Shown here: positions 56,301 to 64,000 of the stretch, piece by piece
Position numbering within the stretch: the first letter of the stretch is position 1
How the letters are laid out: every line of letters starts with the position of its first letter
Assembly (NCBI GenBank): GCA_015143295.1
Contig: CM026551.1
Location: forward strand, 49,526,034 to 49,590,033
Direction of reading: 5' to 3'
Length of the DNA stretch: 64,000 bases
From: Tetracentron sinense
Lineage: Eukaryota; Streptophyta; Magnoliopsida; Trochodendrales; Trochodendraceae
Made by a program: the position numbers and the translations under genes
Notes under the pieces: model-generated
The model's input: the letters and a program-made list of their open reading frames with translations, nothing else
Told to the model about the DNA's origin: nothing
Databases searched by the model: none

Positions 56301-59300
56301 GGGGAGATTATTTTCAAACGCAATAATTACATCTTTCTGGGAATTCTTTTCGACTTTTTTCCATCTGCTTGAAATGCTTTAAAATTATTCAACTTTAGAA
56401 TATAGCATGCATGACGATCAACAAGATTTTTTATTTACAAGAATAATTATCCACTCTAGACTCAAAACATTAATCAAAGACCCCTAAATGTTCCATAATT
56501 TATGCCATCATCCAATATCGTTATATGCTAATCCAATGGTACACCTCGCCTGCATATCCTTCAACTTTGAATTGGTATAAGATCATACCCTGTCACAAGA
56601 CTCATAACAGTATCCTAACATACACTGATCACTACGAGAATCATAGATTTAGATCCTTTGTATGAAAATTGTGCAACTTGCACCCTATAAACTTTCCGAA
56701 CTGTAGTATAGCATGGACAATCTCACAACCTGTGTGGATTGACCATCAGACCATAGATTTGACTTCTTAAGTTTGCAAAGCAATTCCTACCACCCCTTGA
56801 TTTTGATATCTCAGTGGTGTGGCCATGACTACCTCTTCATGAAGCTAACCATGGATAAAGAGGAATAAGTCCCAGCAAGATTATAAAGACCCCAACAACA
56901 AAAGTTGCATTAGAGAGAATCACTAGAAATGAACTGTGCTATAGGGGCAAGCATCTCCTAATAATCAACCCCACGAGTCTTAGTGAATCCCTTCAAAACA
57001 AACATGCCTTGTGCATGTCGACCAAGGTAACTTCTCTGTCTAAGTATTGATGCAGAAATCGGACCGTTGGATTTCGTTTATGATGGAGATCCACCATTGG
57101 ATCACGACTTGAAGGACGATCGACCGTCAGATCGAAGGATGGAGATCAGAGGGCTGAGATTAGGCCACAAATGGGCATGGGCAGCCATAGTGGTCGGGCC
57201 ACCTCTTTAATTATTTAGTTGCTTATTTTATCTAGTTTGTTTTTACTTTGTTTTGTCCCTTGTAATTAGTTTATTATGAAAGAACATAATAAGGATAGTT
57301 TAGTATTTTTCTTTAAGTAGGGTTTAGTCTTTTGTTTATAAACATTCTCTTTGGAGATTAGAAATTTAGAGAATTTTTATGAATTAAATATGAGAACTTT
57401 TTGGCTTTAGAATCGTTTGTGATGGGAATGGTGTGATGTCATGGTATGATGCCAATCTTAGTGTGATGTCATAGTGTGAAGCCAATCTTAGAGTGATTCC
57501 AAGATAATCTTCTCTATCTCTCTCAAATCACTATTCACGGTTACTGTTCACAAGTTACTATTCACAGCATTCACCATCACTGTAGCTACTTTCCAGCCAT
57601 TCTCCCAACCCTAATATTGCTGCCACAACCCCTTTTCTCAACCCTAGCCACAGAAGCACCAATCTGCAGGCCCTTTTTTCCTATGTTCTACAGTTGCAGC
57701 CCTATCCCTGCACTAACAGCCCCTATACCTATTTCCCCAGCTGCCACAGCCACCCCACAGTCCCTACAACCTCCCCCCTTCACCCTACAGCCCCCTATAC
57801 CCTGTTCCCAGCACCCAGTCCCCCTTCCCTTGCTGTCCCCTCCTTCCTACAGCCACTACAATTATTTCCCTTCTATCCAACAACCCCACAGCATTCCTAG
57901 TATTGCTGTAGCACCCCATAACCTTTTCTAATTGCCATTACAACCAGCCCTTATCCCAAAACCTTAAAAACAACAAACCCATAAACCCTAGATATTGAAG
58001 ATTCTTGATCACTATTGCTGCTGGGTTTTCTTTTTAGTCAATTACATATTACTCTAAACCCTAATTTACATGCATGAACAATTCCAAATAATTATTGAGC
58101 CTAGGCTATTCTTTAAAATCCTCAATTGAACAAGGAAATCATAATTGGTTATTGATCTAAATCCCTAAGCTAATGGAAGTTCCTACTTCCATTACGATCA
58201 CCCTAATCAGATTTGAATATTCATTATTGCAGGATTGTGACTTGACCTAGGATATTACTAATTCTCTTTTGACTCTTTATTGTAATTGTGGAATCCTCAG
58301 TAATTTTATGATTTTCTTTATTATTGCAATTCAATTTCGATCTCTCAATCATATCAACCTAGGTTTATTGCATTGTCCTGCATCAAGTATCTACCTCAAT
58401 CTAGTAAGCGACTGAGATGAGTCTTCAAGTTGCTTTCTTACTGATCAAGTCAAGGAAGAGATGAGGGTAAGTCGGTCCAAGTTTTTTTTTTCTAATGGAT
58501 GGAGAAAAATAGAAGTGGAAAAAATTACTCCAACGAAGAAGCTCAAATCACATACATAATCAAAATATAGAAACAACCATATATGGAACAAAACATAATC
58601 TTACTCATTCCTGGTCAATTTTCATTATTGCTAATTATTTAGTAAATAGCAATCAAAAATTTCATCCCTGGTGTGCGGCGCAGAGACAAATGATGCTTTG
58701 TCCCTAATAGTTAGGAAAATCTGTTCAACATCAGCTCTTCGAGTTTCCTCTGCGCTGTCTGCACAATACCAGTCAAAAATTCTACTGTACAAGTCTCAAC
58801 TGGTACTTATTGCTCATACGAAATCTTCACTTTCATATCTAGCATTATGTTTCATTGCAGAAAAAGTACGTATTCGCTTATATGCTGACCAAGTAATCTG
58901 CAGCAATTAACGTATGTGCCAATCATAGATGAGAACAAACTATGTAAGATGTAGGTGTCTTTCGAAACCAAGACTTCTTGAACAACCAGGTCACTGGAAT
59001 TGGACTGTGATTAGTTCACGCCTGTGTATGCCTTAAAGAAGAATTTTTGGTTAGGTTGGAAACAGCTCCTAGTCATCATTTAATTATGTAAGATCAAAAC
59101 TGAAGAGGTGTATATTAGAGAAATTTATATTCTCTTGCTAAAAGCGGTGTACATAGAGCTACCTGTTATATGGAAAACTCTATTCCCTGATTTTATCCAC
59201 CTCTGTACCATTAACAAAATCCCTTACAATTACTTATCAGAAATTAATAATAACAGTAACAGTTGGAAAGAGTAATTGAAAGTCCAAATGCTTCACATTT

Positions 59301-61627
59301 AAGAACAGATGCAGATTCACAGAAATCTAAACCCTCCATTTGAAGATCCTAGGACACAACAAGAAAGGTATACTACTGTAGACATCAGGCATGGAACCTG
59401 ATACAGAAAAATATCTGATTCTCTTGGATTTCTAGATCGGCGAACAATACAGATTGATGAAAGAGGGGGTGTTAAGGAACTACTTGCTTACTGATACAAT
59501 GCCTCCGTGGTTTTATTTTTTTCCTCTCTCCTGGTTGTCTCACTTTCTCTTCTCACATACAATTTTATTCTCCCAGTCCAAGGCAATTTACATCTTTGTA
59601 ATCGATAAAAAATAATAATAACAATGGTGAGTAGATAAAGGTTGGCTCTGGTTATTGACAGACGAAGTCAAAACTAGCATATGTCTGTCAGATTTATGAA
59701 AATGCAGACATTTAAACGAAACTGCAACCACGTGAGGAGATGAAGTTTGGCTCCCTTTGTTGACAGAAAAAGTCACAACTAGCATCTGTCTTTGCGAAGA
59801 TGCAGGATTTAAACAAGACTCAACAGTTGAATTGTCTCTACTGATCCTCAAGGGAATTTTATTCACCTAGATAAAAGCAGAAAATCGAAAACAAGGCTTG
59901 AGGTGATAGAAAATCCCCAAGTAATAGGGGTCCTTAGGTGTATCATCTCTCAGGTTTGTGCATATTTCTAGATGCTGAAATTAGAGAGGAGGAACAACTA
60001 ACAGTCTAACAGCCAATAAAAGCACGTTTACAGACAATGGCAGTAATAAATGGTTGACACAAAGTCATATTCAATATGCACAATAAATAAAACTCATAAG
60101 AGCAACCCCCCCATATTAAAGAAACAGCTAAAGAGCAACTATTTCGGAAGTCATAATGGTAAATTTGATACTTGACTACCAACTCAAAGTGCCGGAGAAA
60201 ACCTTGGGTAAATATTCCGTGACAATCATCATTGGACTACTTTGAGTTACAGCACCCAAAAACTGGACTACATTTGGATGCCGTAACTTCTGAAGCAATG
60301 CAAGCTCATCCCTAAATGCCCTTCTGTAAAACAAACCAGATCCCAAAATGTCAAAGTTAAAAGAAAGATTCAACAAAGTAAACACAAACTAATATCATAT
60401 AGTAAGGGAAAAATCCAACAATAGTATATGTCCAACCCACACTTTATCCTCGTCAGTAACCACATCCTCCCCAAGCTTCTTCACAGCAACTTCAATGCCA
60501 CGCCACAATGCAATACGATATGTTCCCTGTGATATATTTTTTATGAGGTAGTAAGATGTGGACTCAGTCAGGAGTAGCGATAGAACATGAGTACCTTAGT
60601 ACTATAGCATCTCAAATTGAAATTTTTATGCGACAGAAAATAATCAGATAGACATCCCTGAATTAAGTGACATGAAAGTCAACTAATAATTAATTTTTTT
60701 ATTTCCTAGAATACCTCCTATTAATCAAATTTTCAGTTTTCCACAATACCCCCGTACTCACTCTTTCCACTCCTCTATATTAAAAATATTTGCAATTTGT
60801 GATAAATAATGGTTAAAGAAATAAACTTGCACGTGCACGACCAACTAGTAATTATACATGTATTATTGGGGTCTCTTGGAGTCCATTTGGGCCAAGGATT
60901 AAAAATACAATCTTTGAAGATGTATCGGTCCCAACCGAAATCTATACGTATCGGTTTTGGTATCAGTTTCGAACGACACATAAATCTTTCTTTTTTAAGA
61001 AAAAAAATATTAAAAAATCAAATGAGTTATAGGAACCAAATATAGTCATAGGAAGTGACTCAAAAACAAAGTAGCAAACCTAATTATAATTACACAATAA
61101 ATTAAAATGTAAATAACTAATGAACAATATATATCGCTCGTTTCGTATCAGTATAAACATCGTACAAGGAACTACCGATACCTATATGTATCGCCCATTT
61201 CGTATTGGTTTCATTGATTTTTATTTCCATGATTTGGGCATGTTTAGATGCAAGGTAAGGGACGTTCTCATGCGGAATATAATGTTGGACATGCAATTAA
61301 TTGTTTTGCTTGCAATAGGTGTAAAAATTCAACACTTAAGAGTTTATCTACAAGCCTAACCATGTGAGTTTTGATGAATCTAATATAAACAGTTGAGCTT
61401 TTATTATGCATACTTGGAGCAATGTGGTAGCAAAGCATTTTGCACTCTCTCTCAAAGCTCTTATTAATTATAGTACAATTTATTTGTGTGTTATTTCAGT
61501 ATTATTCGGATGCTTTTGTTGTGTTTAATGCGGTGAAGGTTTTCATACAAGCAATAGTGATCATAGATTCATAGAGAAAAATTTTCTAACATGTACTAAG
61601 AAAAATCGTTGATACCTAATTTAAATT

Positions 61628-61662
<35 letters not shown>

Positions 61663-62918
61663 AATGAGGGTTAAGTCGGGCTTTAGGGAGTGTTGCCTAA
61701 GCCCGGCCCTCATGTCAGCAACCAAGTTTTTTTGAGCCCACATGGGCCTGCGGGCTTTATGGATGGAAAAAAAAAAACCCTCAATTTTGTAGGCTTTTGA
61801 GAGTTGGGCTGGGCTGGGCTGGGCCGGGCTAGGTTCCCTCACATGAGGGGAGGATTCACAGGTAGTGATGGCCCCCGGAAGAAGAGAACACACCACTGAA
61901 ACTGTAAAGGTTAACACCACGAGAACCTACAAGATAAAAAATTACAAAAGGAGTAGGGAAAAATCCAAACAACTCCGACTTGGAAGAATAAAAAAGACCG
62001 AATATCCCTCGATGTAGGGCAATATAAGAATAGATGATCCACTTTAGAAATATAAGAACCATATTATATCATTCGAATTATTAAATTCATACCAACAATG
62101 GCACATATTTTCGTCAAGTGCATTTATGGGAATCAAGCAACAAATGAGGTCTACCACGTTTCCGAAAAGATCATAAAGAGAGAAATTAGAGTCAACTTAA
62201 AATAAAGTAAAAAAGGGAGAGATTAATAGGTTAGGTTACCTTAGTTATGTTAACACTGTTAGAACAATCAAGCTCGGTAGGGTCGATCTCATATTCTGGG
62301 ACATCACGGGAATTCTGAACGTGCATGGGAGGCATCTGAAGTAGAATCAAAAGAAATGAATATTTACAACAGATGATAGAAGCACACGGCACATACTAAG
62401 ATCAGTGCCCTCCATAGTTACCAAGTCGGGGTTCGGGAATAATTCGTCTAGGAAAAAGTTCGGAAACAATAGCCAAAATTCATAAAATTCGGAAATAAAT
62501 CGGGAAAATGTCATGTAAGAAATGAACAAAATATAAAATAAGATTACTAATTATTAAGGTATAAACAAATATATTTCATATATTAGATATTTATTCAAGA
62601 CTTTTTTTAAAAAATTGTGAATAATTCGTGTTTAATTCGCGACTTTTTGAAAAAGTAGCTATTTTTCCAAAACTCGTGAATATTTTGTGAATTAATCGTT
62701 CGACAAAAAAGTCGAGTATTATTCGGGATTTTTTGGAAAAGTCCGAGAATTTGGTAACTATGGTGCCCTCTACGAAACAACGGGACTAACAATTTTGTCC
62801 TTAACATATAAGCCAAAACGATGATATGATATGTGAGACATACCAGAGGCTTCGCACCATGTTTCTCCAAAACCCTGATCACATCATGGTTTTTGTAATA
62901 TATTGCATCTGCAAGAGG
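29319..62918 (-). CDS. Ankyrin-repeat Raf-like protein kinase (ILK type), 5' end outside window
   Basis: Eleven exons, 5' to 3' on the minus strand: 62918-62844, 62335-62240, 60526-60441, 60323-60203, 55548-55469, 54071-54009, 53857-53739, 50430-50345, 36770-36649, 31091-30980, 29414-29319. They join in phase to 351 residues plus stop, all with GT-AG borders. Exon 1 seen here is the end of an ankyrin repeat ([11 protein letters not shown]). Then come V-P-E-Y-E-I-D-P, the V-A-V-K-K lysine (60479-60481), [14 protein letters not shown] with the Asp at 54020-54022, D-F-G, A-P-E, and a Ser/Arg-rich tail ending at 29319. This is the pattern of plant ILK-type group C Raf-like MAPKKK kinases, which include Arabidopsis BHP. 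They act as cytosolic Ser/Thr kinases. The usual HRD-L-K lysine is Glu, as I recall in this subgroup. Expected upstream ankyrin exons lie beyond 64000. Introns are 117 bp to 13.6 kb and full of transposons. Confidence 0.9.
29415..30979. other. Kinase intron (1565 bp), no separate gene
   Basis: AT-rich intron between the last two coding exons. 29690-29800 and 30150-30200 contain GTGTCCA/CAGACAC/GAATCCGTGTCAG words common in dispersed plant repeats, and a (TA)n run lies at about 30646-30661. Small frames here show no family. Confidence 0.5.
31092..32630. other. Intronic sequence, no gene seen
   Basis: Part of a 5.6-kb kinase intron. A ~55-bp direct repeat (AGAAGTATTAATAAGGTTTTCAACCAAACATAGTAATTGATTT type) occurs at 31479 and 31530. 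A TA run lies at 32311-32324. Nothing else is recognisable. Confidence 0.45.
32637..32843 (-). pseudogene. LINE ORF2 C-terminal fragment
   Basis: A minus-strand frame carries the L-N-D-W-E-V-D ... V-M-N-H-L-S block followed by W-V-K-D and G-R-Y-I-V-R-S-C-Y, as in the region before the zf-RVT zinc finger of plant L1-type LINE polyproteins. Only about 68 codons remain, with no reverse transcriptase core and no A-tail on the expected side. Assignment is from motif order only. Confidence 0.45.
33836..35190. repeat. Clusters of GTTCGAAC-type palindromes
   Basis: Words such as TTCGTTCGAAC, GTTCGAACGAA and TCGTTTAAACGAA recur many times in two clusters, about 33836-34180 and 35035-35185, on either side of the hairpin. 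They are spaced 15-40 bp apart in both orientations. They belong to the surrounding LTR-like DNA. Confidence 0.7.
34351..34739. repeat. Near-perfect hairpin with mirrored spacer
   Basis: Left arm 34351-34506 and right arm 34538-34693 are 156 bp each and differ at one position (a G/A change at 34382 versus its partner). The 31-bp spacer is itself followed, after the right arm, by its own inverse (34694-34739, two bases shorter), giving the order arm, spacer, inverted arm, inverted spacer. No long frame is conserved in the arms. The low divergence implies recent origin. Confidence 0.92.
35500..36648. other. Intronic sequence, no gene seen
   Basis: Remainder of the 5.6-kb kinase intron up to the exon at 36649. 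It contains a 20-C tract (36508-36527) followed by an A run, and otherwise unremarkable AT-rich sequence. Confidence 0.45.
37208..37222 (+). other. Primer-binding site of copia element 1
   Basis: TGGTATCAAAGCAGG sits 1-2 bp after the left LTR and differs from the standard plant copia site (TGGTATCAGAGC) at one position in the first twelve. It would anneal to the 3' end of initiator methionine tRNA. Confidence 0.8.
37905..41405 (+). pseudogene. Copia 1 pol polyprotein remnant
   Basis: 37908-38117 reads as the spacer after the gag zinc knuckle. The protease motif at 38196-38207 is D-L-G-A instead of D-S-G-A, so the active-site triad is altered. The H-x-H zinc-finger start of integrase is near 38588, and its core near 38930-39110 ([17 protein letters not shown]) keeps the Asp and Glu positions. 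The pre-RT hinge ends at 39830. RT pieces lie at 39875-40102 and 40257-40583, with Y-V-D-D at 40425-40436. RNase H at 40944-41405 has C-Y-N where C-D-N is usual. At least six stops or frameshifts separate these pieces. It is not translatable as one protein. Confidence 0.85.
41358..41598 (+). repeat. Right LTR of copia element 1
   Basis: It begins TGTAATAATG directly after the purine-rich GAGAGGAAG (41350-41357) and shares its last ~175 bp with the left LTR. It ends where the sequence changes to AAACCCTAAACCAAACTAATC, which matches the LTR end of copia element 2. Confidence 0.75.
41968..42290. repeat. Imperfect repeats in the copia 2 leader
   Basis: GTGTTTGAGGAAAGTTGTGT occurs at about 41996, 42067 and 42188, with GTGAAGTTG and GGGT(C/T)GTGTAACCCC recurring between. 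The blocks form two or three diverged units of about 70-120 bp in the untranslated leader before gag. Confidence 0.7.
42440..43300 (+). pseudogene. Copia 2 gag remnant
   Basis: The N-terminal part (L-N-G-N-N, then S-F-D-K-W-E-A-E-N and S-W-L-L-N-S-M) is typical of copia gag (UBN2-type). The later segment [13 protein letters not shown] is followed by a zinc knuckle [12 protein letters not shown] at 43196-43230. The last cysteine of the CX2CX4HX4C knuckle is lost to a frameshift at about 43230. A 19-bp tandem duplication (GGGGTACCATTCCTATGC) lies at 42546-42584, and several stops are present. Confidence 0.8.
44914..45078 (+). pseudogene. Ribosomal protein eL30 (RPL30) fragment
   Basis: 54 codons from an ATG with the start of cytosolic eL30: basic N-terminus M-V-A-T-R-K-T-K, then [19 protein letters not shown] and [10 protein letters not shown]. 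About eight residues expected after K-T-K are missing, and the normal P-P-L-R-K becomes P-R-L-W-K just before similarity ends at the stop. eL30 is about 110 residues, so only the N-terminal half is here. It lies inside a Harbinger-type element, as expected for a captured host gene piece. Whether it came as DNA or cDNA cannot be told from this fragment. It is not a functional ribosomal protein gene. Confidence 0.85.
45123..45458 (+). pseudogene. Unrecognised captured coding-like segment
   Basis: An open frame whose likely exon part runs from 45199 to 45458 (about 85 residues, ending in TAG). It has non-repetitive, protein-like composition, with [18 protein letters not shown] and G-L-D-I-P-K-L-V. 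It is preceded by a stretch (45121-45198) with GTATG at its start, a T-rich run and TGTTAG at its end, which looks like a 78-bp intron. I do not recognise the family. Its place inside the transposon beside an eL30 piece suggests another captured gene fragment; an element-encoded protein is the alternative. Confidence 0.5.
48446..48456 (+). other. Polypurine tract of copia element 2
   Basis: TTGAGGGGAAG lies immediately before the TGTTTAATATTG start of the right LTR, the usual plus-strand priming position for copia elements. Confidence 0.75.
48457..48690 (+). repeat. Right LTR of copia element 2
   Basis: 234 bp from TGTTTAATATTG to CCAAACTAATCA, with TG...CA ends. It contains a CTCTATATTCTTTC/TTCTTCTTTCTCTTC pyrimidine-rich leader-like end. 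Its final CCTAAACCAAACTAATC is repeated at 41603-41619 at the 5' side of this element. Confidence 0.85.
48691..50344. other. Intronic sequence, no gene seen
   Basis: The rest of the 13.6-kb kinase intron. 49010-49210 has several inverted words (GACTCAATTC, GAAGTTGACC, TTCCGTGAAG), and 49985-50060 resembles 53550-53605 (GACC(G/A)AAGTTTATAC type), suggesting a dispersed repeat. The last 45 bases before the exon are a mixed poly-G tract on the + strand. Confidence 0.45.
51140..51885. mobile_element. CACTA-type MITE
   Basis: Perfect ends CACTACAAGAAATTTACC ... inverse, starting with CACTA, and a 3-bp duplication TCA (51137-51139 and 51886-51888). The interior is almost wholly made of TTAGTGACGGAA and TTCCGTCACTAA words in both orientations, the subterminal-type repeats to which CACTA transposase binds. 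There is no coding capacity in 746 bp. It lies in the kinase intron between the exons at 50430 and 53739. Confidence 0.92.
52060..52850 (+). pseudogene. LINE 3' fragment
   Basis: Stop-broken reading frames show the end of an L1-type ORF2: N-D-W-E-M near the start, V-W-N-P-S-I and W-D-K-I-L-T-W-like zf-RVT blocks (one W replaced by a stop), and [14 protein letters not shown] at about 52390-52432, where a Cys of the zinc finger is now His. The 3' end TTTACCAATCAAAAAAA (52836-52849) is the usual A-tailed terminus of plant LINEs. The orientation is opposite to the kinase, inside one of its introns. Confidence 0.7.
55549..57047. other. Kinase intron sequence, no gene seen
   Basis: First part (in + coordinates) of a 4.65-kb intron. 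Small frames show no recognisable protein. A purine-rich GGAGAGGAGAGG stretch lies at 56085-56115. Sequence on both sides of the solo LTR at 57048 (CTTCTCTGTCTAAGTAT and CTACCTCAATCTAGTAAGCG) reads continuously once the LTR is ignored. Confidence 0.45.
57048..58385. mobile_element. Solo LTR with perfect target duplication
   Basis: Starts TGATGCAG and ends CTGCATCA, a perfect 8-bp inverted terminus with TG...CA, and is flanked by AGTAT on both sides (57043-57047 and 58386-58390). Length is 1338 bp. There is no primer site or polyprotein. It contains AT-rich promoter-like sequence and a C-rich stretch (57600-57930), whose Pro-rich open frame is not a gene. It lies in a kinase intron. Confidence 0.9.
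58391..60202. other. Kinase intron sequence, no gene seen
   Basis: Remainder of the 4.65-kb intron. A pair of related ~90-bp segments near 59625-59710 and 59740-59830 (GACAGA(C/A)GAAGTCA, CTAGCAT(A/C)TGTCT) forms a diverged direct repeat. No coding family is recognised. Confidence 0.45.
60527..62239. other. Kinase intron sequence with simple repeats
   Basis: A 1.7-kb intron. It holds a (TA)n-(GT)n run at 61629-61662 and, at 61670-61850, GGGCTGGGCTGG and GCCCGG words like those in the hAT element at 15.3-15.7 kb, so a diverged relative of that element is likely. 60900-61210 carries GTATCGGT-type dispersed repeat sequence. Confidence 0.5.
62413..62762. mobile_element. hAT-type MITE with perfect 8-bp duplication
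   Basis: The ends are CATAGTTACCAA ... TTGGTAACTATG, an exact 12-bp inverted pair, flanked by GTGCCCTC on both sides (62405-62412 and 62763-62770). The 350-bp interior is AT-rich with repeated ATTCG words. It makes up most of the 508-bp kinase intron between the exons at 62335 and 62844. Confidence 0.93.
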
Positions 62919-64000
62919 CTGTTTAAGCAAAAATATATCATTGTGGAAGTTATTACAGCTCCAGTAAAATATTTCAGTTTCCAGATGACAGACGCATATA
63001 TATCCATGAATATATAACAAGTTGGAAAAAAGCATCACGATCAGCTTAAGTGAAGTGTGCTTTAAAAATGTGTTATTGCCTTCCAAAATATTCATAAGCA
63101 CTTTTTTTTAGGGTAATAAGAATGATATAAACGATAATAATAGCAAACAAGACACGAGGGTTAATAAAGCATGAACCACATAAAAGGAACACAAACAACT
63201 ATGCCTAGGACCTAAACACATTGTACTGCCAATCCCCAACATCTTACTATACAGATCTATCTTATCCTGGAGGCAAAGACAGCATCCCCAAGAATCCAGA
63301 AACCCCAGAGGTACCCCTGATAGCGGCACATGCTGAGATAAGGTACCAATCCACTCCAGTGATGAATCGAATGAATATAGCTTAATGACTAATGAGGGAT
63401 TCCAGCAGTTAAGCTTGTTTGGGAACATGTTTACTTGCACGTCTGAATGAACCAACTACTATGTTTAACAGGTCTGACCCGTCAAGCTCCCAGGTCCATG
63501 CTTACTTGAGATAATTGTCACCTTTGTTAAAACTTTACTTAAAAGTTGATAACTTTATCCTTATAAACAATTCTAAATCCCAAAAATACCCTTCTAAAGT
63601 TAAATAGGTAGTGATCAACTTAAAAGTTGCTAATTCTCTAGCTATTAACCAAACAAGCTTTTAGATCTTATTTCAGAATCAGATATATGTTACCAAACGG
63701 TCTTAATAGAACACCAGCAGTTCAGTTACAGACCTTTCAGCTCAACTTAACAGTTAAATACTTAAATGTTCCCAAATGCTACCTTAATCTTCTCAAATCC
63801 CTTCAAACAAAGAAATTCTTCTTTCCAGATTTTCACTTTACTTCTCAATTATTTAATTAATGGTTGGCAAAGACTTGTCCTTTGACATTGCCATATACAC
63901 CATTATGAGATGAACAGTGGCTTGTGTGATATTCAAGAATGAAGCAGTATGTAACAGGATGCACAATGGCAGTGAAGGTTAGTAGAACAAAGAGACACTA
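62919..64000. other. Probable kinase intron, upstream exons not in window
   Basis: 62919 follows an acceptor (TTAAACAG on the minus strand), so the sequence to the window edge should be intron unless another exon was missed. I searched for an ankyrin-repeat exon ending in frame with the next codon and saw none. The frame at 63108-63455 shows no family. Confidence 0.5.

Noticed and set aside
57617..57931. Proline-rich 104-residue frame
   Set aside because: It lies in the C-rich part of a solo LTR, with a second open frame overlapping it. No domain, and the LTR explains the sequence.

Overview
This window is nuclear DNA from a flowering plant. The genes are split by short GT-AG introns, the recognisable proteins belong to plant families (an HVA22-like pair and a Raf-like ankyrin-kinase), and most of the sequence is plant transposable-element debris: Ty1/copia, Ty3/gypsy, LINE, Mutator-like, CACTA, hAT and PIF/Harbinger-type elements and many MITEs. 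No species can be named from the sequence alone. There are no bacterial-style operons, CRISPR arrays, rRNA or convincing tRNA genes.

Layout. 1-18.9 kb has no host gene that I can support. It holds a 126-bp tandem repeat, a 2.3-kb solo LTR with a perfect 5-bp target duplication (1272-3601), a 1.2-kb TIR element, a 2.9-kb Mutator-like element with about 280-bp terminal repeats and a broken transposase start (8895-11758), a Harbinger-type element filled with a ~860-bp GGT-rich minisatellite (13288-14545), and a dense run of foldback MITEs (14.5-18.9 kb). 18.9-28.6 kb is a duplicated segment carrying two intact five-exon HVA22/TB2-DP1-family genes on the + strand (19134-20431 and 25837-27563). 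They are separated by a gypsy LTR fragment, a collapsed minus-strand gypsy copy and MITEs. 29.3-62.9 kb is one minus-strand gene, an ankyrin-repeat Raf-like (integrin-linked-kinase-type) protein kinase. Eleven coding exons total 1056 bp, every junction is phase-compatible, and the 5' end lies beyond the window.

The kinase introns are swollen by insertions. A 13.6-kb intron holds two adjacent degenerate copia elements (about 37.0-41.6 and 41.6-48.7 kb). The second is split inside its integrase by a 1.7-kb TAA-flanked Harbinger-type element, which itself carries a piece of a ribosomal protein eL30 gene and another coding-like segment with an apparent intron. Other introns hold a probable 2.45-kb solo LTR with a near-perfect 156-bp-arm hairpin (34351-34693), a CACTA MITE with a TCA duplication, LINE 3' fragments, a 1.34-kb solo LTR with a perfect AGTAT duplication, and a hAT MITE with a perfect 8-bp duplication.

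How the parts relate. The HVA22-like pair are paralogous membrane proteins expected to act at the ER. Copy-specific MITEs, an in-frame exon-1 duplication in copy B, and an array of ACGT cores present only upstream of copy A suggest the two have diverged in sequence and perhaps in regulation. The kinase is unrelated and convergent to them. All intact coding potential lies in these three genes; the retroelement reading frames are broken.
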